Positions 32,932-41,776 of a DNA stretch of 64,000 bases are shown here, piece after piece; the first letter of the stretch is position 1, and each line of letters starts with the position of its first letter. Under the pieces are notes generated by a model. The model had not been told where the DNA came from and made no database searches. It saw only the letters and a program-made list of their open reading frames with translations. The stretch lies in NCBI RefSeq assembly GCF_000013005.1, contig NC_007722.1, positions 935,501 through 999,500 of the forward strand, given 5' to 3'. Position numbers and translations under genes: made by a program. This stretch comes from Erythrobacter litoralis HTCC2594 (GTDB lineage Bacteria > Pseudomonadota > Alphaproteobacteria > Sphingomonadales > Sphingomonadaceae).

Positions 32932-34727
32932 TGTCCGACCTGCAATTGTGGCCGATCGGCAATTGCCAGGTCTCCGGCCTGATCGACCGGACGGGCGCGC
33001 TGGTCTGGGGCTGTGTGCCGCGGGTCGATGGCGATCCGGTATTCTGCTCGCTGCTCAACGATGGCAATCGCGATTCCGGGATCTGGCGTTTCGAGCTCGA
33101 CGGGCAGGTCAGTGCGACACAGGAATACATTCGCAACACGCCGATCCTGATTACGCGACTTGAGGCAGAAGACGGCAGCGCGGTCGAAGTGCTCGATTTC
33201 TGTCCCCGCTACGAAGGCAAGGGTCGGATGTACCGCCCGGTCGCTTTCGGGCGCATCGTGCGGCCGATCGCCGGCAACCCGCGTATCAAGGTCGTGCTGC
33301 GACCGATGAAGAATTACGGCGCACAGACGGTCGAGACGACCAACGGCACCAACCATGTCCGCTATCTCGTCGGCCAGCAGGGCCTGCGGCTCAGCACCGA
33401 CGCGCCGGTCGGCTATGTGCTGGAAAACCGGACCTTCCGGATCGAGGACGATACGCATTTCTTCCTCGGACCGGACGAGCCCTTCGTCGGCAATCTTCGC
33501 GAGGAAATCCGGCGGATCGAGCAGTCCACCCGCAAATACTGGCAGGCCTGGGTGCGGGGGCTGGCGACGCCTTTCGAATGGCAGGACGAAGTCATCCGCT
33601 GCGCCATCACGCTCAAGCTGTGCCAGCACGAGGAAACCGGCGCGATCGTTGCCGCGCTGACCACCTCGATCCCCGAAGCGCCGCATTCGGAGCGCAACTG
33701 GGACTACCGCTACTGCTGGATCCGCGATTCCTATTACACCGTGCAGGCGCTCAACAGATTGGGCGCGCTCGACGTGTTGGAAAAGTATCTCGCGTACCTC
33801 AGGAATATCGTCGACAGCGCCAAGGGCGGCCAGATCCAGCCACTCTATTCGGTGATGGGCGAAAGCGAGCTCGACGAGACGACCGCCGCCTATCTCGCGG
33901 GCTATCGCGGGATGGGACCGGTGCGGGTCGGCAATGCCGCCTACAAACAGGTCCAGCACGATTGCTATGGCCAGATCGTGCTGCCGACGGTGCAGGGCTT
34001 CATCGACAAGCGCTTGTTGCGCATCGCCGACGACCATGACTTCGAAAGCCTCGAACAGGTGGGCGAGATGGCGTGGAAGATGCACGACCAGCCCGACGCC
34101 GGTCTGTGGGAATTCCGCACTCGCCAGGAAGTGCACACCTATTCAGCCGTCATGAGCTGGGCGGCCTGCGATCGATTGGCCGGAACCGCCGAGCGGCTCG
34201 GCAAGACCGAACGCGCGACGCTGTGGCGCGACCGGGCCGATGCGATCCGCGCGAGGATCGAGAAAGAGGCCTGGGTCGAAGGCGATAACAACGGTGATTC
34301 AGGGCATTATAAGGCGAGCTTCGAAAGCGATTATCTCGACGCCAGCCTGCTGCAGATGATCGATCTGCGCTTCCTCATGCCGGACGATCCGAGATTCCAG
34401 TCGACGTTTGCCGCTATCGAGAAGGAGCTGCGCCGCGGCGAACACATGCTTCGCTACGCCGCCGAGGACGATTTCGGCGCGCCCGAAACCGCTTTCAACG
34501 TCTGCACCTTCTGGCTGATCGAGGCGCTTCACCTTGCGGGGCGGAGCGAGGAGGCGCGCGGGCTGTTCTGCACCATGCTCGGCCACACGACCGGGTCGGG
34601 CATGCTCAGCGAGGATCTAGACTGGGAAACGGGCGAACTGTGGGGGAACTTCCCGCAGACCTACTCGCTGGTAGGTATAATCAACTGTGCGGGGCTGTTG
34701 TCCAAACCATGGAGCGAGGTGCGATGA
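32931..34727 (+). CDS. Glycoside hydrolase family 15 (glucoamylase/trehalase-like)
   Basis: 598-residue GH15 protein: an N-terminal beta-sandwich (DLQLWPIGNCQVSGLIDRTGALVWGCVPRVDGDPVF) and a C-terminal (alpha/alpha)6 barrel. Catalytic features include SERNWDYRYCWIRDSYYTVQALNRLG with the acid Glu region, and GSGMLSEDLDWETGELWGNFPQTYSLVGII with the base Glu. Such proteins in trehalose clusters act as trehalases in Mycobacterium (known); glucoamylase activity is the other option. The start ATG at 32931 overlaps the otsB stop; ATG 32916 is an alternative. It stands 1 nt before otsA, so all three are co-transcribed. Confidence 0.9.
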   Translation: MSDLQLWPIGNCQVSGLIDRTGALVWGCVPRVDGDPVFCSLLNDGNRDSGIWRFELDGQVSATQEYIRNTPILITRLEAEDGSAVEVLDFCPRYEGKGRMYRPVAFGRIVRPIAGNPRIKVVLRPMKNYGAQTVETTNGTNHVRYLVGQQGLRLSTDAPVGYVLENRTFRIEDDTHFFLGPDEPFVGNLREEIRRIEQSTRKYWQAWVRGLATPFEWQDEVIRCAITLKLCQHEETGAIVAALTTSIPEAPHSERNWDYRYCWIRDSYYTVQALNRLGALDVLEKYLAYLRNIVDSAKGGQIQPLYSVMGESELDETTAAYLAGYRGMGPVRVGNAAYKQVQHDCYGQIVLPTVQGFIDKRLLRIADDHDFESLEQVGEMAWKMHDQPDAGLWEFRTRQEVHTYSAVMSWAACDRLAGTAERLGKTERATLWRDRADAIRARIEKEAWVEGDNNGDSGHYKASFESDYLDASLLQMIDLRFLMPDDPRFQSTFAAIEKELRRGEHMLRYAAEDDFGAPETAFNVCTFWLIEALHLAGRSEEARGLFCTMLGHTTGSGMLSEDLDWETGELWGNFPQTYSLVGIINCAGLLSKPWSEVR

Positions 34728-34728
34728 A

Positions 34729-36114
34729 GTGAGCCGCCTGGTCGTCATTTCCAATCGCGTCGCCGTGCCCAAGGCGCGCGGCGCGGCGGGGGCGCAGGGC
34801 GGGCTGGCCGGCGCGCTCAACTCTGCGCTCAAGAAATTCGGCGGCATCTGGTTCGGCTGGTCGGGTCAGGAGAGCGAGGACCGCACCGGCAATATCAACC
34901 TGCAGCGCAACGACGGCGTGACGACCGCGACCATCGATCTCTCGACCCGCGATATCGACGAATATTACAACGGCTACGCCAATTCGACGCTGTGGCCGCT
35001 GTTTCACTATCGCCTTGATCTCACTGAATATGAACGCGAAACCGGCAAGGGCTACGAACGCGTCAACGAGCGGTTCGCGGAATGCGTAACCCCGCTGATC
35101 GAGGAAGACGACCTCGTCTGGGTGCACGACTACCACCTTCTGCCGCTGGGCGAACGGCTGCGCTCGCGCGGCCTCAAGAACCGCATCGGCTTCTTCCTCC
35201 ACATCCCCTGGCCACCGACGCGGCTGTTCGTCTCGCTGCCGTTCCATGACCGCTTGGTGAAGACCATGCTGGATTACGATGTGATCGGTTTCCAGACGCA
35301 GGAATGGCTGGAAAGCTTCCTGCATTATTGCTCCAAGGAGCTGGGCGCGGAGGTGGACGAGGAGACGGGCCGGATTTCCTACGAGGGCCGCACCGTGCTC
35401 GCCAAGGCCTATCCGATCGGTATCGACTGGGATCATTTCCAGGCGCAGGGCGAAACCGGTGAAGCGCGGCAGGCGCAGCAGCGCCTGATGTCATCCGTAC
35501 GCCACCGCACCGCGATGATCGGGGTCGACCGGCTCGATTATTCCAAGGGACTGCCGGAGCGTATCGACGGCATCGGGCGCTTCTTCGACCAGCATCCGGA
35601 TCGTGTACGTGACCTCGTCTTTATCCAGATTGCGCCGCCGAGCCGCGAGGATGTCGAGAGCTACCAGCAGATCCGCACCGTGCTCGAGCAGAAGAGCGGC
35701 CAGATCAATGGCGCGCGCTCCGAAGTCGATGTCGTACCGATCCGTTATGTCAACCGCGGCTACAGCCATGCCGAGCTGTATGGCTTCTTCCGCGCCAGCA
35801 AGATCGGGCTTGTCACGCCCCTTCGTGACGGAATGAACCTGGTGGCGAAAGAATATCTCGCCGCGCAGGACCCGGAAGACCCCGGCGTGCTGATCCTCTC
35901 GCGCTTTGCCGGCGCGGCGGCGCAGTTGCCCGATGCGGTACTGGTCAATCCGCATAGCCCCGACGATCTCAGCCATGCGATCAAGAAGGCGCTCGACATG
36001 CCGCTCGACGAGCGCAAGCGGCGCTACGAAGGCACGATCGGCACCGTGCGCGACGACAATGTGCAGGACTGGACCGAGGCGTTTACCAACGATCTCGCGT
36101 CGGTGCCGATCTAG
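34729..36114 (+). CDS. otsA: Trehalose-6-phosphate synthase
   Basis: 461-residue GT20 glycosyltransferase joining UDP-glucose and glucose 6-phosphate. It shows RLVVISNRVAVPK, GGLAGALNSALKKFGGIWFGWSG, LVWVHDYHLLPLGERLR, IGFFLHIPWPPTRLF and RDGMNLVAKEYLAAQDPEDPGVLILSRFAGAA, all hallmarks of OtsA. The start is GTG at 34729, 1 nt after the upstream stop; the open frame goes further upstream, but in the GH15 coding region. Trehalose in this family protects from osmotic and drying stress. Confidence 0.95.
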   Translation: MSRLVVISNRVAVPKARGAAGAQGGLAGALNSALKKFGGIWFGWSGQESEDRTGNINLQRNDGVTTATIDLSTRDIDEYYNGYANSTLWPLFHYRLDLTEYERETGKGYERVNERFAECVTPLIEEDDLVWVHDYHLLPLGERLRSRGLKNRIGFFLHIPWPPTRLFVSLPFHDRLVKTMLDYDVIGFQTQEWLESFLHYCSKELGAEVDEETGRISYEGRTVLAKAYPIGIDWDHFQAQGETGEARQAQQRLMSSVRHRTAMIGVDRLDYSKGLPERIDGIGRFFDQHPDRVRDLVFIQIAPPSREDVESYQQIRTVLEQKSGQINGARSEVDVVPIRYVNRGYSHAELYGFFRASKIGLVTPLRDGMNLVAKEYLAAQDPEDPGVLILSRFAGAAAQLPDAVLVNPHSPDDLSHAIKKALDMPLDERKRRYEGTIGTVRDDNVQDWTEAFTNDLASVPI

Positions 36115-36152
36115 GGTTGAGCGACCGGATACGCCGTGCCACTGGACTTTGC

Positions 36153-36932
36153 ATGACAGACAACCGCGTGCTGCCGCTGCAACAGGTCCATAATTTCCGC
36201 GATTACGGGGGCTATGCCACCGCCGGTGGGGGCAGGGTAAGGACCGGCCTGCTGTTCCGCTCCGGCCATCATTCCGAAGCCTCGGACGGCGATCTCGAGG
36301 CCATGCATGGGCTCGGTCTCGCGCATGTGATCGATCTGCGCGGCAATGGAGAGCGGACGAGCCACCCTGTGCGCCTCCCGAGCGGTTTCGCGGGCGAATT
36401 GCTCTATTTTGACGGCGAAACGGCCGGGCTTGGCGCGCATCTCGGTGCGCTCGATGGCGCTATGACGGCCGAGGACGCGCACCGGGCGATGGAGAAGCTC
36501 TATTCCACGCTTCCGCAGCGGACCAATTTGATCTGGGTTCTCAAACGCTATTTCGAAGCGCTTGCGGAGGGTAAGGGCGCAAGTCTCGTTCACTGCCATG
36601 CGGGCAAGGACCGCACCGGCATGGCGGTGGACTTGCTGCACCACGCGCTTGGCGTCCATCCTGACGACGCGATGGAGGATTTTCTGCTCACCAACCATGT
36701 CGGCGACCAGGATGCGCGGGTAGCCCAAAGCGCGCCGACAATCCGCGCGCGCTATGGCGATGTCGACGACGAGACGGTGCGCGTGGTGATGGGCGTCGAT
36801 GCGCGCTATCTACAGGCTTCGCGCAAGGCGGTGACCGAATCGCACGGTTCGGTCGACGGTTTTCTTGAAGATGTGCTTGGCGTCGACGAAGAAAGGCGCG
36901 CCGCGCTGCGCTTGCATCTGGTGGAAAGCTAA
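36153..36932 (+). CDS. Tyrosine-phosphatase-like protein (Y_phosphatase3)
   Basis: 259-residue protein of the bacterial dual-specificity/tyrosine phosphatase family 3. VHNFRDYGGYAT near the start and the catalytic loop VHCHAGKDRTGMAVDLL (HCxxGxxR with Cys, Asp, Arg) are intact. Family members act on phosphotyrosine or phosphoinositides; the substrate here is unknown. ATG 36153 is chosen over an upstream in-frame TTG at 36117 because the family domain starts about 8 residues later. It follows otsA by 38 nt on the same strand. Confidence 0.9.
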   Translation: MTDNRVLPLQQVHNFRDYGGYATAGGGRVRTGLLFRSGHHSEASDGDLEAMHGLGLAHVIDLRGNGERTSHPVRLPSGFAGELLYFDGETAGLGAHLGALDGAMTAEDAHRAMEKLYSTLPQRTNLIWVLKRYFEALAEGKGASLVHCHAGKDRTGMAVDLLHHALGVHPDDAMEDFLLTNHVGDQDARVAQSAPTIRARYGDVDDETVRVVMGVDARYLQASRKAVTESHGSVDGFLEDVLGVDEERRAALRLHLVES

Positions 36933-37021
36933 CCAGATCGGCTGGACCGGCGCAGGAGCAGCCCGCAGAGAGGGCTTTCGGCTCGCGGCAAGAGACCGCG
37001 CCCCAGACAGGACACGAGAAA

Positions 37022-38011
37022 ATGACTACCCATCGCACCAAGATGCTCATCATCGGTTCCGGCCCGGCCGGTTATTCCGCCGCGATCTATGGCGCGCGCG
37101 CGATGATGGAACCGATCGTGGTGCAGGGTATCCAGCCCGGCGGCCAGCTGACCATCACTACCGATGTCGAGAACTATCCCGGCTTCGAAGAGGTGATCCA
37201 GGGGCCGTGGCTGATGGAGCAGATGCAGAAGCAGGCCGAGCATGTCGGCACGCGCATGATGTGGGATACCATCGTCGACGTCGATATCGAGAACGGCTCG
37301 CCCTTCCGCGCCGTCGGCGACAGCGGCGATGAATATATCGGCGACGTGCTGATCATCGCCACCGGCGCGCAGGCCAAGTGGCTCGGCGTGCCCGGCGAGC
37401 AGGAACTCGGCGGCAAGGGCGTTTCCGCCTGTGCGACCTGCGACGGGTTCTTCTATCGCGGCAAGAAAGTCGCGGTCATCGGCGGTGGCAATACCGCGGT
37501 CGAGGAAGCGCTCTATCTTACCAATCATTCCGACGACGTGACGCTGATCCATCGCCGCGACGAGCTGCGCAGCGAGAAAATCCTGCAGGAGCGGCTGTTC
37601 AAGTCGGACAAGATCTCGACCCTGTGGAACAAAACCGTCGAGAGCTTCGAGGCGGGTGAAGACGGCATGCTGAGCCATCTCGTGCTCAAGGACACGCAGA
37701 CCGGCGAATTGTCCAACCTCGAAGTCGACGGAGCCTTCGTCGCGATCGGCCACGCGCCTGCGACCGAATTGTTCAAAGGCAAGCTGCCGATGGACGAAAC
37801 CGGCTATTTGCTGGTCGAGCCGGGCACGCCCAAGACCGCGATTCCGGGCGTATTTGCCGCCGGCGACGTGATGGATCACATCTATCGCCAGGCGGTCACC
37901 GCTGCGGGTGTGGGCTGCATGGCCGCGCTCGATGCAGAACGCTTCCTCGCAAACCTGGAAATCGACATCGACGGCCATGTCCACGCGCCTCAAACCGAGG
38001 CGGCGGAGTGA
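37022..38011 (+). CDS. trxB: Thioredoxin-disulfide reductase
   Basis: 329-residue FAD/NADPH enzyme reducing thioredoxin. FAD site GSGPAGYSAAIYGARAMMEPIV, redox pair CATC in SACATCDGFFYRGKKVAVIGGGNTAVEEALYL (NADPH loop GGGNTA), and the C-terminal AAGDVMDHIYRQAVTAAGVGCMAALDAE. The length is normal. It is separated from the phosphatase by 89 nt. A repeat element lies directly after its stop. Confidence 0.97.
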   Translation: MTTHRTKMLIIGSGPAGYSAAIYGARAMMEPIVVQGIQPGGQLTITTDVENYPGFEEVIQGPWLMEQMQKQAEHVGTRMMWDTIVDVDIENGSPFRAVGDSGDEYIGDVLIIATGAQAKWLGVPGEQELGGKGVSACATCDGFFYRGKKVAVIGGGNTAVEEALYLTNHSDDVTLIHRRDELRSEKILQERLFKSDKISTLWNKTVESFEAGEDGMLSHLVLKDTQTGELSNLEVDGAFVAIGHAPATELFKGKLPMDETGYLLVEPGTPKTAIPGVFAAGDVMDHIYRQAVTAAGVGCMAALDAERFLANLEIDIDGHVHAPQTEAAE

Positions 38012-38022
38012 ACTTCGGGCGA

Positions 38023-38096
38023 GCCCCAGCGTAGGCTGGGGCCTCCATCAGCCTGGCATCGCGCCAGTGGTATGAGGTCCCAGCCTCCGCTGGGAC
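38023..38096. repeat. Double-hairpin repeat element, intergenic copy
   Basis: Stem 1 is GCCCCAGC-GTAG-GCTGGGGC (38023-38042) and stem 2 is GTCCCAGC-CTCC-GCTGGGAC (38077-38096), 34 nt apart. The same two-stem layout with CCAGC/GCTGG arms occurs at 42706-42774 within nspC. It lies between trxB and the convergent MAPEG gene and resembles a REP-type (REPIN-like) element. Confidence 0.8.
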
Positions 38097-38107
38097 TCCC
38101 GCGTTTC

Positions 38108-38554
38108 TTACAAATGGATATCGAACACCGTCACGCTCGCGTGGAAGATCAACGCGATCAGCACCAGGCTCGAGAGCGCGAACAGGACGAAGCGAACCAG
38201 TACGGCATTGGCCGTGACCTGTACCAGCGAGTGGATCACTCGCAGGCCCATGTAGATCCAGCCCAGCAGCGCATTGACCCCGTCGCCCTGGCCGGTGATC
38301 GCCAGTACGATAGCGACCGCGTAGAACACCGTCGGCTGCTCGTGCAGGTGATTGTAATTGTCAGCCTTCCAATTGACTTTATCCGGCAGCTTTGCCCGCA
38401 GGGATGCCCCCGTAAGGCCGACCAGCTGCGATGGCGCGGGAATATCGGGCGCCTTGCTCATCGCCGGGATGCGGGTGGCATACATCCAAGCCCACATCAC
38501 CATGGTCCAGATTGCCAGCGCGACCACCGACTGGAGGACATTCATTCCGATCAT
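38108..38554 (-). CDS. MAPEG-family membrane protein (second copy)
   Basis: 148-residue protein with four helices and the motif PDKVNWKADNYNHLHEQPTVFYAVAIVLAITG, which matches the MAPEG (membrane-associated eicosanoid/glutathione metabolism) family. GGAG lies 8 nt before the ATG, which overlaps the stop of the first copy by 4 nt. The two share the WKAxNYxHLxEQPTxFY core but are well diverged elsewhere. Substrate unknown; bacterial MAPEG proteins often have glutathione transferase activity. Confidence 0.87.
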   Translation of the reverse strand: MIGMNVLQSVVALAIWTMVMWAWMYATRIPAMSKAPDIPAPSQLVGLTGASLRAKLPDKVNWKADNYNHLHEQPTVFYAVAIVLAITGQGDGVNALLGWIYMGLRVIHSLVQVTANAVLVRFVLFALSSLVLIALIFHASVTVFDIHL

Positions 38555-39000
38555 GCGAGAACTCCGGGATCGTGGAAGAGGGTCGCCATCGCGGCGCGGA
38601 TGGCGAGTATCGTGAGCGCGATAGTCGCCAGCAGGAAGATCAAGAAGCGGACCTTCACCACATTGACCGTTGCTTGATAGACCGAATGCACGATCCGCAG
38701 CGCCACGTAGATCCACGCTGCCAGCACATCCATCGCACCAGCGCCCATGATCGCGAGTATGACGACGGTCGGGTAGAAGATCGTCGGCTGTTCCATCAGG
38801 TGCGCGTAATTGTGCGCTTTCCAATTGATCTTGTCCGGGATCACGCCCTCCAGATCCTGTCCGCGCCCACCGGGCTTCGCGTCGCCCAGACCGCTGCCGG
38901 ACTTCGAGATCGCGGGCAGCCGGGTGCCGGCCATCCAGAACAGCATGATGATCGACCACAGCACCAGCACGGCGGCCGGTGCGAGCATTTGCGCTTGCAT
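38551..39000 (-). CDS. MAPEG-family membrane protein (first copy)
   Basis: 149-residue four-helix MAPEG protein with PDKINWKAHNYAHLMEQPTIFYPTVVILAIMG and LRIVHSVYQATVNVVKVRFLIFLLATI. ATG at 39000. It is the upstream member of a tandem pair; its stop codon overlaps the next start (ATGA). Both run opposite to trxB. Tandem retention suggests that the two form a heteromer or have different substrates. Confidence 0.87.
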   Translation of the reverse strand: MQAQMLAPAAVLVLWSIIMLFWMAGTRLPAISKSGSGLGDAKPGGRGQDLEGVIPDKINWKAHNYAHLMEQPTIFYPTVVILAIMGAGAMDVLAAWIYVALRIVHSVYQATVNVVKVRFLIFLLATIALTILAIRAAMATLFHDPGVLA

Positions 39001-39056
39001 GGGTTCCCCTTCCCTTATGGAACGGCTTTGGTGGCGGGGGCGCCGGGGATTGTCAA

Positions 39057-40001
39057 TCAGGCGGCAATGGTTGCCGCGAAGCTGGCGGCGTCGGTGTTGC
39101 CACCGGTGATCATCAGAACCGTGTGCGCGTCGAGCGACACCTTGCCTGCAATCGCCGCGGCCAGCGCTGCGGCACCGCCGGGTTCCACGACGAGGCGCAG
39201 GTGCGAAAACGCAAAGCGCTGCGCCGCGCGGACTTCATCGTCGCTGACGGTGACGCCGGGCTCCGAGCGTCCTTGCAAGACAGCGAGGTTGACCGGCTTG
39301 GTCGTCGTGGGCTGCAGCGCATCGCAGATGGTCGCAGGTGCATCGTCGCCAACGGCCACGATCTCGCCCGCTTTCAATGCTTGCCCGACCATGTCCCAGC
39401 CATCCGGCTCGACCGGCACGATCGCGCTGTCCGGGCAGGCGAGGGCGAGCCCAGCGGCCAAGCCTCCGCCGCCGCAACAAGCGACGATGCGCGAGGGCTG
39501 GCGACCCAGCTGTTCAGTAATCTCGATCCCTGCGCTGCCTTGTCCCTCGATGACCCACGGATCGCCAAAGGCGTGAACCAGCGTGCCGCCGCGTTCCGCA
39601 ATCAGCGTCGCGGCCACTTCATCGCGATCCTCGCCGGGGCGCTCATAGAGCACCACCTCGGCACCGAGCGCCTTGGTCGCTTCCAGCTTCACCTTCGGCG
39701 CATCGCGCGGCATCACGATGGTCGCGGCGATACCCAGCCGCCGTGCGGCCCAGGCCACGCCTCGCGCGTGATTGCCCGAGGACACCGCGACCACGCCGCG
39801 CGACCTCTCCTCCTCGCTCATCGCCGAGAGCCGATGCCACGCGCCACGGATCTTGAACGCGCCGACGGGCTGCAGGTTCTCCGCCTTTACCCAGCAATTT
39901 GTGCCGTCGATTTCGACCGGCAGCAGCGGGGTCGGCGGCAGGATGTCTGCGATCTTCGCGGCTGCTTCGAGCACGCCGTCGCGGGTGGGTTTTCGGATCA
40001 T
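39057..40001 (-). CDS. Threonine/serine dehydratase-like PLP enzyme (fold type II)
   Basis: 314-residue PLP enzyme. The lysine-bearing motif is KAENLQPVGAFKIRGAWHRL; GVVAVSSGNHARGVAWAARRLG and the phosphate-cup glycines CCGGGGLAAGLALA are intact. Without a C-terminal ACT domain it belongs to the catabolic threonine dehydratase/serine racemase branch. Start ATG 40001 (MIRKP) is favoured over 40019. It is divergent from the carboxynorspermidine synthase gene. Confidence 0.88.
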   Translation of the reverse strand: MIRKPTRDGVLEAAAKIADILPPTPLLPVEIDGTNCWVKAENLQPVGAFKIRGAWHRLSAMSEEERSRGVVAVSSGNHARGVAWAARRLGIAATIVMPRDAPKVKLEATKALGAEVVLYERPGEDRDEVAATLIAERGGTLVHAFGDPWVIEGQGSAGIEITEQLGRQPSRIVACCGGGGLAAGLALACPDSAIVPVEPDGWDMVGQALKAGEIVAVGDDAPATICDALQPTTTKPVNLAVLQGRSEPGVTVSDDEVRAAQRFAFSHLRLVVEPGGAAALAAAIAGKVSLDAHTVLMITGGNTDAASFAATIAA

Positions 40002-40063
40002 TTTGCCGTGATAGCGCATTCGACTAAGAGCAGCGCAAGATTCGCATTCGAAAGGCCCCCTCC

Positions 40064-41275
40064 ATGTCCACAGTCCTCGTAATCGGTGCCGGCGGCGTCA
40101 GCTCGGTCTGCGTCCACAAGATGGCGTTCAATTCCGACATCTTCACGAGCATCCACCTCGCCAGCCGCACCAAAAGCAAATGCGATGCCATCGCTGCCAG
40201 CGTGAAGGATCGCGCGGGTGTCGATGTGGCGACCTACGAAATCGACGCCGAAGAAGTCCCGGCCATGGTCAACCTGATCCGCAAGGTGCAGCCGAGCCTC
40301 GTGGTCAACCTGGCGCTGCCGTATCAGGACCTGCCGATCATGGATGCATGCCTCGAAGCGGGCGTCGATTACCTCGACACCGCCAATTACGAGCCTAAGG
40401 ACGAGGCCAAGTTCGAATATAAATGGCAATGGGTTTATCACGACCGTTTCAAGGATGCAGGGCTGATGGCGCTGCTCGGCTCGGGCTTCGATCCCGGCGT
40501 GACCAGCGTCTTCACCATGTGGCTGAAGAAGCACAAGCTAAAGACCATCCGCCAGCTCGACATCCTCGACTGCAATGGCGGCGATCACGGCCAGGCCTTT
40601 GCCACCAATTTCAATCCGGAAATCAACATCCGCGAAGTGACTGCGCCCGCGCGCCACTGGGAGAACGGCGAATTCGTCGAGACCCCCGCGATGGGCAAGA
40701 AGATCACCTTCGACTTCGAAGGCGTGGGCGAGAAGAACGCCTACATGATGTATCACGAGGAGCTGGAAAGCCTCGCCAAGTTCAATCCGGAGCTGGAGCG
40801 CGCGCGCTTCTGGATGACTTTCGGCGACGAATACATCAAGCACCTGACCGTGCTGCAGAATGTCGGCATGACTCGGATCGATCCGATCAAGTACAAGGGC
40901 CGCGAAATCATCCCGCTGCAATTCCTCGCCGCGGTGTTGCCCAAGCCCGAAACGCTGGGCGAAACGACCAAGGGCAACACCAACATCGGCGTCATCGCGA
41001 CCGGCGAAGCGCTCGACGGTTCAGGCGAGAAGACCTTCTACATCAATAATATCTGCAGCCACGAAGCCGCCTATGAGGAAACCGGCAACCAGGCCGTCAG
41101 CTACACCACCGGCGTCCCGGCAATGATCGGTTCGGCCATGATGGTGACCGGCAAGTGGAAAGGCGACGGTGTCTTCAACATGGAAGAGATGGACCCCGAT
41201 CCGTTCATGGAGATGCTCAATGAGCATGGCCTGCCGTGGCAGGTGAAGGAGCTGGACGGGCCGGTGGACTTCTAG
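40064..41275 (+). CDS. Carboxynorspermidine/carboxyspermidine synthase (saccharopine dehydrogenase-like)
   Basis: 403-residue NADPH enzyme condensing aspartate semialdehyde with a diamine in the alternative (nor)spermidine pathway. Rossmann start VLVIGAGGVSSVCVHKMA, ASRTKSKCDAIA, and NLALPYQDLPIMDACLEAGVDYLDTANYEP typical of the CASDH group. The C-terminal domain (CSHEAAYEETGNQAVSYTTGVPAMIGSAMM) is also as in CASDH. The next pathway gene, nspC, is 500 nt downstream; between them is the GxxExxY cassette. The pair identifies this branch rather than lysine synthesis. Confidence 0.93.
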   Translation: MSTVLVIGAGGVSSVCVHKMAFNSDIFTSIHLASRTKSKCDAIAASVKDRAGVDVATYEIDAEEVPAMVNLIRKVQPSLVVNLALPYQDLPIMDACLEAGVDYLDTANYEPKDEAKFEYKWQWVYHDRFKDAGLMALLGSGFDPGVTSVFTMWLKKHKLKTIRQLDILDCNGGDHGQAFATNFNPEINIREVTAPARHWENGEFVETPAMGKKITFDFEGVGEKNAYMMYHEELESLAKFNPELERARFWMTFGDEYIKHLTVLQNVGMTRIDPIKYKGREIIPLQFLAAVLPKPETLGETTKGNTNIGVIATGEALDGSGEKTFYINNICSHEAAYEETGNQAVSYTTGVPAMIGSAMMVTGKWKGDGVFNMEEMDPDPFMEMLNEHGLPWQVKELDGPVDF

Positions 41276-41282
41276 AGAATTT

Positions 41283-41756
41283 GGTTCGCGCAGAGAGCGC
41301 AGAGGAAAGGAGATCGCAGAGGTGCTGAATTGCAGCGTTGGGATTTCCTCCATCGTTATCGAGGAAGCTATCGGTATTCACAGGGAGCTGGGGCCAGGCT
41401 TATTCGAGACCGTTTATGAAACTGTGCTGGCGGGCAGGCTTGAAAAGCGTGGCTTACGGGTGGAACGGCAACTGCCTGTGCCCATTGAGTTTGATGGCCA
41501 CGCCTTCGGCGCGGCATTCAAGATCGATATTCTGGTCGAGGACGCGTTGATCCTCGAAATCAAGTCGGTCGAACAACTCAGCAAAGCCCATGCGAAGCAA
41601 TTGCTCACCTACCTGCGCCTCAGCAACCAGCCAGTAGGGCTGCTCCTCAATTTCTCTGCTGCCACAATGCGTGAAGGCATTAGAAGGTTGGTCAACAACT
41701 ATAAGGCTGAATAATCCCTCCGCGTCCTCCTTTCCTCTGCGCTCTCTGCGTGAACC
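41283..41756. mobile_element. Putative GxxExxY cassette bounded by 40-nt inverted repeats
   Basis: Left end 41283-41322 and right end 41717-41756 are inverted copies, identical at 36 of 40 positions (core GCAGAGAGCGCAGAGGAAAG). The ORF between starts at the inner edge of the left repeat and stops 3 nt before the right repeat; the left repeat also supplies its ribosome site (AAAGGAG). It separates two genes of one pathway. No transposase is present; the ORF product itself is PD-(D/E)XK-like. The mobile nature is inferred. Confidence 0.65.
41322..41714 (+). CDS. GxxExxY protein (PD-(D/E)XK nuclease-like)
   Basis: 130-residue protein of the GxxExxY family (PDDEXK_3). The name motif is present (ELGPGLFETVYETVL), followed by the nuclease-like pattern FKIDILVEDALILEIKSVEQL (Asp, then E-x-K) and LLTYLRLSNQPVGLLLNFS near the end. 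Function is not established; the fold suggests DNA cleavage or binding. The start is GTG at 41322, using AAAGGAG in the left inverted repeat. The gene interrupts a housekeeping operon, and its flanks are inverted repeats. Confidence 0.85.
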   Translation: MLNCSVGISSIVIEEAIGIHRELGPGLFETVYETVLAGRLEKRGLRVERQLPVPIEFDGHAFGAAFKIDILVEDALILEIKSVEQLSKAHAKQLLTYLRLSNQPVGLLLNFSAATMREGIRRLVNNYKAE

Positions 41757-41776
41757 TAAAAGGCAAAACGTCAAAA

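Noticed and set aside
33578..34039. Long frames in other phases within the GH15 gene (and similar ones in most large genes)
   Set aside because: High GC leaves stop codons rare in alternative phases; none shows domain or start signals.
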